From positions 32,685,454 through 32,749,453 of the forward strand of contig CM041292.1 in the NCBI GenBank assembly GCA_023052935.1: 64,000 nucleotides of DNA. Reading direction: 5' to 3'. The position numbers and the translations under genes were made by a program. The DNA is from Piezodorus guildinii. Lineage: Eukaryota > Arthropoda > Insecta > Hemiptera > Pentatomidae. This document shows, piece by piece, positions 56,795 through 64,000 of this stretch. Position 1 is the first letter of the stretch. Each line of letters opens with the position of its first letter. Under the pieces are notes generated by a model that saw nothing but the letters and a program-made list of their open reading frames with translations, was not told the origin of the DNA and did no database searches.

Positions 56795-58807
56795 ATTTCA
56801 GCACAAACATACCAGGACATCCAACGATGATCCTAACATTAAGACGTTGATAGGAGCCTATTAGTTATAAGACGGCGGTCGATTTAAATAATCTAATTCA
56901 ATAACTCAGCTATTTTTGAAGATGAAGAAAATTATGGATAGATTTTTAAAATAAGTAAGTAAAGCGCGGTAAACAAAAAAAGAAAAAAATTGAGCTACCT
57001 ATTCCAGTCACTAATTATATTAGATGTGATTCTGCCACAACTCGGTTATTATTGAAGATATAAAAATTCTAAAAGATTTTCCAGATGAAGACACCGCGAT
57101 TAACAAAGAGTAAAAAAATAATCTTGCATTGTCGAGCCATTAAGTTAGAGAGTAAGGTTTTACTCCAATGAAAGGCTTATGAACGAAGAGTTTTTAGGTT
57201 TTGATTCATCGGTCTTATACAAACAAATAATTACCATGTTATAGAACTAATCCAATTCCGAAAATTGAATTTACAGCATTCATATTTTTAATTTAAATTA
57301 TTATATTGCAAAATTAAATTTGTTGAAATTATAAATCATAATTTCCTTTGTAATGGCCATTATAGATCATAAACAATATAATAAAAAGTCAATTATTACT
57401 GTTTACCATATTGCCTAATTAACATCTCATCACCATTCCATTGGCTACTCCCTGGAAAGCTGTTTACCACGGTACTAAAGATTTTATTCGATGTGTTTAT
57501 TCAGCTAGGATTGGAAACGAATAGCCTGACTCATTTTACGACGCTGTTCCCTGGACTGCACATCATTATTCTGTCGACGGGCGAAGACAGTTAAAGATTT
57601 CCTCTCGTTGAAGCAGTTATCAGGCGAGCATTTAATTCCGCCCTGGTTAGACCTAGGACCTGCCCACCCTTGAACCTCATCGAGTGCGAGTAGGTGTGAA
57701 GAGAAACCGACGTTTTCCTCTTAGCAGGCACTCCACAACTTTCGACAAATAGGCTAGTCTTTTCCCGCCTCTGCAACGATAATCAAAATGCAGGCTCCAG
57801 CACTGGAGAAATCCTCCACACCCCAATCCTCTTCATGTCAAGAACCTCCCCCGAGTAATCTCTTGTATCTTTATTCCTTCTGTAGAATATTCCTTTTCCC
57901 GAGCCTAGAAAGTTTCTCTGTATCGTCATCTTGGAACATTATCCATTTTTCGTACGCCTCGGGCACCGCTTTCAAAACTGCTTCATCTAGATGTTAGCCG
58001 GTGTTTCCGTTCTATAAAACTTGAAACCTGGACCTGCAACTGTATCGTTTGCTCTTTGATGATTTATCTAGCTTGTAATTGAATGTACTGGGTTCAAACT
58101 TCGGTCTGAAATCGCCTGCAGATAATGCCAGAAATAACTGGTTCGTTGGGCCTAATAAATTTCGCCATCGATAAAAAAAAAAGTTATGAGGCTCGTTCAT
58201 CTTACCTATATGGCACTCTCAGCTGATATTTAATGAAAGAATTTAACAGTTCTATATTATTATTAATTTTGGTAGACACTTTCATTCGAAAAGATAATTA
58301 ATGTAGTTTTAAAAAATAATATTTAAATACAAAATTAATAAAGTATGGAAATTATTATAATAAATTGGAACAAATTAAATGTGGAAAATAATGTTTTAAA
58401 AAAAAATATACCCTTTAGATTCAAACCGTCGATTGTTAGTATGAAAAGAATTTTACACAGTTAAATCATCAACAATGTTGAGATAAATGTTTTTTTATCA
58501 ACTTTCAGTTAGAGAAAACTCTTTTTTTTTTTTCAAATGACCTTCAAAATTTGAAACCAAATCCTATATGGTCAATAAATGTAAGATGATTTGCGAAATG
58601 ATGTGAATGAGAGAGATTCTAGAAAGGTAAGAAAATAAAACAATTCCTGTGAATTCATTTCTCAGATTTTGCATTGATTTTTGATGAAGAAAAAACTGTT
58701 TGATCTTTAATGTAAAAATATGGCTTTTTTTGGAAGAAAATGGAAATTATTTATATAACATAATAATAGAGGAGAATCGTATACTGTTTTATTATTATTA
58801 TTTTTAT
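56795..58807. other. Stretch with a moderately GC-rich, unexplained block
   Basis: 57480-58010 is GC-richer than its flanks and open on both strands for 60-70 codons (minus 57591-57776; plus 57788-57997), without recognisable domains. The rest is AT-rich with nothing recognised. Confidence 0.35.
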
Positions 58808-59095
58808 TCAGGTGTTTAATCTAGTGGATATAGCCCTAGACTACTCTTCTCCAAGTCCCACATTAAACCCGGGTGTGGCAGGAAATTATGTATTGTATTA
58901 TTTCAGAAATGGGATGTCACTAGAATATGAAGACCTTTCTGGGGCACACCTAGGCTTTATAATATGGGTATCTAAAATGGGGTAAAATCTAATTTTGTGA
59001 TATCGACCTAATCACCTGCTTTTGGCCTTGAAAGAGTACTAATCTCTGTATGTGCTGATCTCAATATCCCTCATATGTTGTAAAAGTACAGGATT
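58808..59095 (+). mobile_element. SINE-2 copy, diverged
   Basis: GGATATAGCCCTAGACTAC, a degraded B box, TTTCTGGGGCACACCTAGGC, ATCGACCTAATCACCTGCTT, TTGGCCTTGAAAGAGTACTA, ATGTGCTGATCTCAATATCC and TTGTAAAAGTACAG follow the SINE-2 order. Confidence 0.65.
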
Positions 59096-59224
59096 TATTT
59101 TGTCTATATTATAATAACTTAGTTTGTCTTTTATTATATTTACAGATATCTAATTTATTCTCTATGTTTTCTCATTTATGTGATCTCTTTATACGCATTT
59201 TGTGTTTATTTTTGTATTAAAACC

Positions 59225-59593
59225 AAAATTTTAAGACTCATAACGACAGCTCCTTGGTACGTAAACAACAGAACTCTACATACGGACTTACAGCAACCAA
59301 CAGTTGACCAATATATACGAACACTCTATTCTCGTTTTCACATTAAACTTAACGGACACGACAATAGACTGATTAACGACATGCTAGTAGCTGAAATGCC
59401 GGTCAGAAGAAGGCTAAAACGAAGCTGGATGAGGGACCTCCTCAGCTAGATTAAAGCCTTGGAAGGGGTGCTGTAGGGCACTTTAATTCCCAATGCCTAT
59501 CATGTCTGATCTTACTTTTGTCCAACACATTTGCTGATTGTCATACATCTCCTGACAGGTGTAAATAAAGATATAAAGAGAGAAAAAAAAAAG
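59225..59593 (+). pseudogene. 5'-truncated jockey-type LINE end with poly(A)
   Basis: The frame reads ILRLITTAPWYVNNRTLHTD, LQQPTVDQYIRTLYSRFHIK, ending MPVRRRLKRSWMRDLLS and a stop at 59449. This is the classic C-terminus of jockey polymerases. A 3' UTR with AATAAAG and a short A-rich tail ends near 59593. Only the last 75 or so codons remain. The reading frame is unbroken, so the insertion may be fairly young. Confidence 0.85.
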
Positions 59594-59669
59594 AAATATC
59601 AAAAAGGAAAATTCACTCTTTGAGTTAAAAATCGAGAATAGAGTACGAAAAATACAAAATTATGTCTCC

Positions 59670-59715
<46 letters not shown>

Positions 59716-61220
59716 TTTTTTTTTTTTTTTTTTTTTCTTCTTGATGTTGTCTCCTTTTTTTTAGTGGAGGTACGGAGTACCCCTGAGTCATGATTGTCAT
59801 GCAAGAGAAGTGACTAAACAACAACCCAAACTTTTTTTTTTTTTTTTTAGAGACGGCTTTTGTTTTATATTATTTTCAGAAAATGCTTTTGTGGTTTAAA
59901 GTGTGAATAAATTAGTTTAAAATATACGTCGTCCGATTAGCCATAGTAGCATAAAGTGACGTTAAATAAATAAACAAACAAACAAACGTAAATCAATTTT
60001 ATTTTATTTATTTTTTTTGGCATTCAAAGCCGGATGATTTAAAATAATTGTTATGAAAGCATAAACGCATAAAAAAAAAATACTTAACACCTATCATATA
60101 AAATCTAATTTGAAAAGATCAGACTTATAATACCATGCGCGTATGAGGTATATTTAACTATTGGCTTCGGTCTCTATTTGAGTTAGTTCATTGATAGTCA
60201 TCCATAATCATGAGAGGTGTAAAATAACCGTGGACATTCCCTTATTTTACATATTATACAAGGTAATATTGAAGCACAGAGCCTCTTACAATCTCAACTG
60301 TCACCCCAGAGATAAAGAGAGAGACTAAGACGTAAATTAACTCGCGCGGAGCTCTTAGAGGGTTTATCTGTGACCCCACCTCACTCTCTACACTGAGATA
60401 AACGATACGTGAATATGTTAAGCATGTTTTGTATTTCAAATTATTCCTGAAGGTGAAAATCCTACAGTCATCCGGAGTAAAAGTCGAATCATTCCCTTTG
60501 TCGCATAAGTGGTACAAGCACTTACTTTGACAGGTTGAGTTTTAGTTAAGTTTTTGTCTTTACTGCCTTGGAAAACGTAGCCGGATCAAATAAAACTTTG
60601 CTTTAGAATACACATAAAAAAGTTGTATTCGGGCTTAAGAGCATTTAATGAGTACTTAAGAACTTAATAGGAACAATTACAATAAGAATTTTGTTCTAAT
60701 TAAATATATTATTAAATATCGAAATGAAACCAAGCAATTAGATTTTTTATAATTGTTTTACTATAATATAGAATAGCTCTGGTTAACTGGAAGATGTCAC
60801 ACGTTACCTGGATACAGAAATTTTTTTTAGCTTACACAGGACTGCAGGAAAAGATACCAGGAAGTTTTTAAATGATATCCGGTAGGATGTTTGAACTTGT
60901 GGATGAGAAGTTGAAGCAGCTGCAATAACAAACTAATTAAGTATTTTTGGGGAAATTCAGCTCCCCTGACTACCATTTTACGTATCCTCCGAAGGACGAC
61001 ATATTGGAGGAATTTTTACTAGTATTAAAAAAATCCTATTGTCATATGTCGGATTCAAACTCTTGGCCTTGGGCATAGAATGCTTTTATGCAATTAACTA
61101 CACTACAGGTAGTCCCACAATAGTAGGTTTATCCTGGTTGGCTTAGAAGTAGTTTGGAATCCACCATTTTTCTCTGGGGATATTTATTTTAATTACATGG
61201 CACTTGATAATAATATTATA
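59594..61220. other. Repeat-rich stretch with SINE-1 fragments
   Basis: (CT)n/(TA)n at 59666-59712, T-runs at 59718-59737 and 59831-59849. A SINE-1 tail (59924-59985, CGTCCGATTAGCCATAGTAG, then AGTGACGTTAAATAAATAAA) and a minus-strand SINE-1 head and centre (about 60945-61118) are present. A GC-richer patch at 60290-60540 is unexplained. Confidence 0.6.
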
Positions 61221-62141
61221 TTGGGTTGTTTCACATGAAATGTCCGTTTTTATAGTTTCTGAAATGTATAAAAGATTTTGCAGGTCTATGTTGTTTTCTT
61301 CCGAATGTTTACATATTTAAATTAATCAGTTACTAATCCTCTACCTTTGTATTATAAACATTAGCTTCCCAATCAATTACCCACTGTTTAGTATACCTCC
61401 AAATATGAACATGGAAATACGCGATTTTCGAGTAATATTTTTGCACGAGTTTAAACTTGGCCATTCAGCAGCTGAGACCGCTAGAAATATTTGCGAGGAG
61501 TTTGGAGAGTGTTAATGAACGGACCATTCGCCGTTGGTTTGCTAAGTTTTCAGCCGGAGACACCGACTTGGAAAACTTACCCCGAGGAAGACCTCCGTCC
61601 GTAATAGACAACGATCTCTTTAAACATACAGTAGAAGGAAACCCCTACCAAACAGTTAAAGGACTTTCAGAAAAACTAAATGCAAGTGCATCTACCGTTT
61701 CCAGACATTTAAAGTGTATTGGGAAAGTAAAAAAGCTCGATACAGATAGGTACCTCATGATCTCACTGAGCGGCAGCAAGACCCCATGTTTCAAAACATA
61801 CCGTGCAAAAATTGAAAGAACTGGGCTGCGAAGTTCTTCCGCACCCACCATATTCTCCCGACTTGTCTCCAACAGATTACCGCCTGTTCAGGAATTTAAA
61901 CAACTTCGTCAAAGGAAAACTTTTTGAAAATGATGATCAAGTGAAAAGTGCGTTTTCAGATTTTGTTTCACTTCAAAGCTCAGAGTTTTTCAGTTCGGGG
62001 ATAAAAAAGTTGGTGTCAGGTTTGGAAAAATGTGTAGAAAAAGAAGATAAATACTTCGAATAAAATTATCTTGTTTTCATATCGTATTTTTAATAAAAAT
62101 CCTTTACCTTGAAAACGGACATTTCATGTGACACAACCCAA
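61221..62141 (+). mobile_element. mariner deletion derivative, copy 2 (921 bp)
   Basis: Same ends as copy 1 (TTGGGTTGTTTCACATGAAA ... TGTGACACAACCCAA), flanked by TA. Plus-strand coding runs through NERTIRRWFAKFSAGDTDLE, RGRPPSVIDNDLFKHTVEGN and NASASTVSRHLKCIGKVKKL. It then breaks into RPHVSKHTVQKLKELG and HPPYSPDLSPTDYRLF in another frame. Sequence equivalent to the region holding the first two catalytic Asp residues is missing, with the same junction (CGGCAGCAAGACCCCATGTT) as copy 1. The start region also has a frameshift. It cannot encode active transposase. Confidence 0.92.
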
Positions 62142-62492
62142 TATTTTCTTCAACATCCATAGATGTTTGAACCCTCAACTTAATAAATAAAAAATAATTT
62201 TTATACTGAGATATTTGGTAAATTAAGAATAAAGTACAGCAGACAGAAGAGTCCAGTTTGCCTGTCTTCATTTCATTACATATATATCAGTTTAAGGAAT
62301 TTTAATGAAATATATACAATTAAAAAAAAAAAGATATAAACAAAACATATGATAACATCGAATCGAAAAAACGCTTAGCGTACAGAAGTCGAGGTATATT
62401 ACATATGTGAGGAAGATTAATTTTTAAGAAGGTGATTATAATTAAATGATGTTTGGCGTGGTTAGTGACGATACTTCTACCCAAAAATGGTT

Positions 62493-62625
62493 GGAGGGAC
62501 TGGTGGCTGAGCGAGATAAAGGCCAAATAACCTCCTTATACTGCCGTTGGCCATGAAACAGTACGAATCATTATGTCTACTGAACCCAAGATACCTAAAT
62601 GTTGTAGAAATACAGTTACTGAGGT
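62493..62625 (+). mobile_element. SINE-2 3' fragment
   Basis: GGTGGCTGAGCGAGATAAAG, CCGTTGGCCATGAAACAGTA, TGTCTACTGAACCCAAGATA, TTGTAGAAATACAG: the 3' half of SINE-2. Confidence 0.65.
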
Positions 62626-62780
62626 ATTTATTTTCTTCGGGATTAAAAAAGATCCACCCTTGATCAGAATGCCAGTGAAAAACGTGTGATAGTCTGGGGA
62701 TTCCATATTTTAATTTCATGGTTCTCTTAATATTGCTTTGCCATTTCCTTTAGCTTTTCTTTCGTCTATATAAGTAGTCC

Positions 62781-63371
62781 CCAACAAGTGGTTCGCAAAC
62801 TCCTGGGAGCTTTTTATGAAAATCATACGTCCTACAGAGACAAATGCAACATTCTTAGTTATATACAATAATTTCTTGTTATCTCTGATAGGTTTCAACT
62901 CCTTTACAATCTCAACCTTAAAATCGATCATTTTCTAACTTTTCGAAAAGCACAGATGTAACTTCTTTATGAGCATTTATACATATCTTGTATAAGTTTT
63001 TTATTTTAGTTTATTTTTATATATTAACCGTCATTTTTATGCTACTGTAGCTAATAACGAGTCAAAAAATTTTGCCTATATAAGATTAATTAATATAAAA
63101 TAATTATCCTTTTATTAATTTAGGGTAGGAAATTTAAACGACAACCTGACATAAGCTAGCCACGGATGAGTGCTTGAAAATATTTTATTCTATGATTTGT
63201 GTTATGTATTATGGTCGTGGAAATTCGCTTGCAATGTACTAGATACGATGAAGCTCACTAAATATGAATATATAAAATTTATATTTAGGATTTTGCGGAT
63301 CCATGCAAACAAAATGATTGGATGGAGGGGTCCACGAAAATTTCTTTTTTGTTGGAGACCACTGCTCTATA
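62781..63371. mobile_element. Possible hAT-like element or two hAT-like ends
   Basis: The left edge, CAAGTGGTTCGCAAACTCCT, and the right edge on the minus strand, CAGTGGTCTCCAACAAAAAA, both resemble hAT terminal sequences (CAGTGGT...CAAC). The 8-bp flanks do not match, so they may belong to two different insertions. A decayed SINE-1 piece lies inside (about 63030-63060). Confidence 0.35.
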
Positions 63372-63379
63372 CCCTTTCT

Positions 63380-63660
63380 ACTTCACCATTAGTAAGGTTA
63401 CTCCCGAAACCCACGCTTGGCGAGGAGATCCATGGCTCGCGATCCCCCAGACAGCATGCACTTTGGGGAAGCGCACCCCCCTGGATGCGCACACATTGCG
63501 CAAGCCGTGATGGAAGGCTGACAGTGGCAGGAGTCGTGCTGCCGCCCCCGCGCTAACGAGTTCCTTATTGGCCGAAAGTGAAACCCGATCGTGGGGACCC
63601 TGGGGGAGCGGTGCGTCGAATTATATAACTTTGGGGGATGTGCTTAAGGGAATCTCTGGG
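63380..63660. other. GC-rich block of unknown nature
   Basis: An abrupt CpG-rich stretch (GCTCGCGATCCCCCAGACAG, CTGCCGCCCCCGCGCTAACG) with short open frames on the plus strand (63170-63556, 63322-63510) that show no recognisable domain. It begins immediately beyond the hAT-like end and stops shortly before the LINE fragment, so it may be a repeat not otherwise sampled here. Confidence 0.35.
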
Positions 63661-63750
63661 GTGGCTAATAAACGGTATCGAAGGTCAATCATTAACTCTA
63701 TTTGTTGACATTCCTATTCTTGAACTTTTTTTTTTAATTGTCTGTTCTTT

Positions 63751-64000
63751 ATCTATTCTCTAATACCTTTCCAACCTTTAAATCCCGTCTATTCAATTAA
63801 TTCCAATCCATTCCATTTCCTAAGATTCCTGACACGATCCAATTTAAAATGAAAATGTTTGAATAGAAAAAAATCGAAAGTGTTATCACAAAAGTTACTT
63901 CTTTTTACTTCGTTTATTTCTTTTTTTATTAAATAGGCATTCTATTTCCTTCTTTGATCAAAGCTATGTACAGGGACAAAATGATAATTTTATATTTTTA
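63751..64000 (+). mobile_element. 5'-truncated copy of the intact LINE, continuing past the window edge
   Basis: CTTTCCAACCTTTAAATCCC, GTCTATTCAATTAATTCC and TTTGATCAAAGCTATGTACA match, in order, the end of ORF2 and the 3' UTR of the LINE at 34572-37732 (minus strand). The homology begins abruptly near 63751, as in typical 5' truncation. Divergence is noticeable, so this is an older insertion. Confidence 0.85.

Noticed and set aside
62781..63371. A single complete hAT element with 8-bp target duplication
   Set aside because: The two hAT-like ends are imperfect and the flanking 8-mers differ, so one bounded element is not supported; it is kept only as a low-confidence feature.
1..64000. tRNA genes at the SINE heads
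   Set aside because: The A/B-box-like motifs belong to SINE heads; I could not fold a complete cloverleaf with an intact anticodon arm by eye.

Overview
The window looks like a gene-poor, AT-rich nuclear segment from an invertebrate animal, most likely an arthropod and perhaps an insect. The grounds are one host gene of the Lingerer/UBAP2 family with an insect-type sequence, mariner elements, jockey-type LINE remnants, tRNA-derived SINEs and many (TA)n tracts. There is no sign of prokaryotic or organellar coding. No tRNA, rRNA, snRNA or CRISPR array was seen. The species cannot be named from the sequence alone.

Layout. 1-5250: repeats, one GC-rich block and AT-rich flank. 5251-7726 (minus): the only confident host gene, a lingerer/UBAP2-like RNA-granule protein. 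It is nearly all in one exon, apart from a putative 53-nt intron, and a splice acceptor sits just upstream of the ATG. 7727-16395: presumed 5' intron and flank with SINEs, a CpG-rich block at 10.84-11.27 kb that could be its promoter, and a weak candidate exon at 15.3 kb. 16396-20192: a 3.8-kb foldback-type element whose two arms are built from nested tandem repeats. 20.2-34 kb: a repeat mosaic with a 415-bp MITE, many copies of an unnamed roughly 0.9-kb repeat family (called family R here), SINEs, a SINE palindrome and two Penelope-like inverted-repeat insertions. 34572-39076 (minus): an apparently intact two-ORF LINE. 41020-41946 and 61221-62141: two mariner copies that share the same internal deletion. 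42-64 kb: more family R, SINEs, decayed reverse-transcriptase fragments, and a second 3' fragment of the intact LINE at the window edge.

How the parts relate. Most of the DNA is transposon-derived. The intact LINE is a plausible source of reverse transcriptase. At least three tRNA-headed SINE families, the mariner deletion derivatives, family R, the MITE and the foldback element have no transposase or reverse transcriptase of their own, so they would depend on enzymes supplied elsewhere. Nothing here amounts to a demonstrably new gene system. The strongest unexplained structures are the foldback element, family R and the palindromic insertions flanked by target-site duplications.
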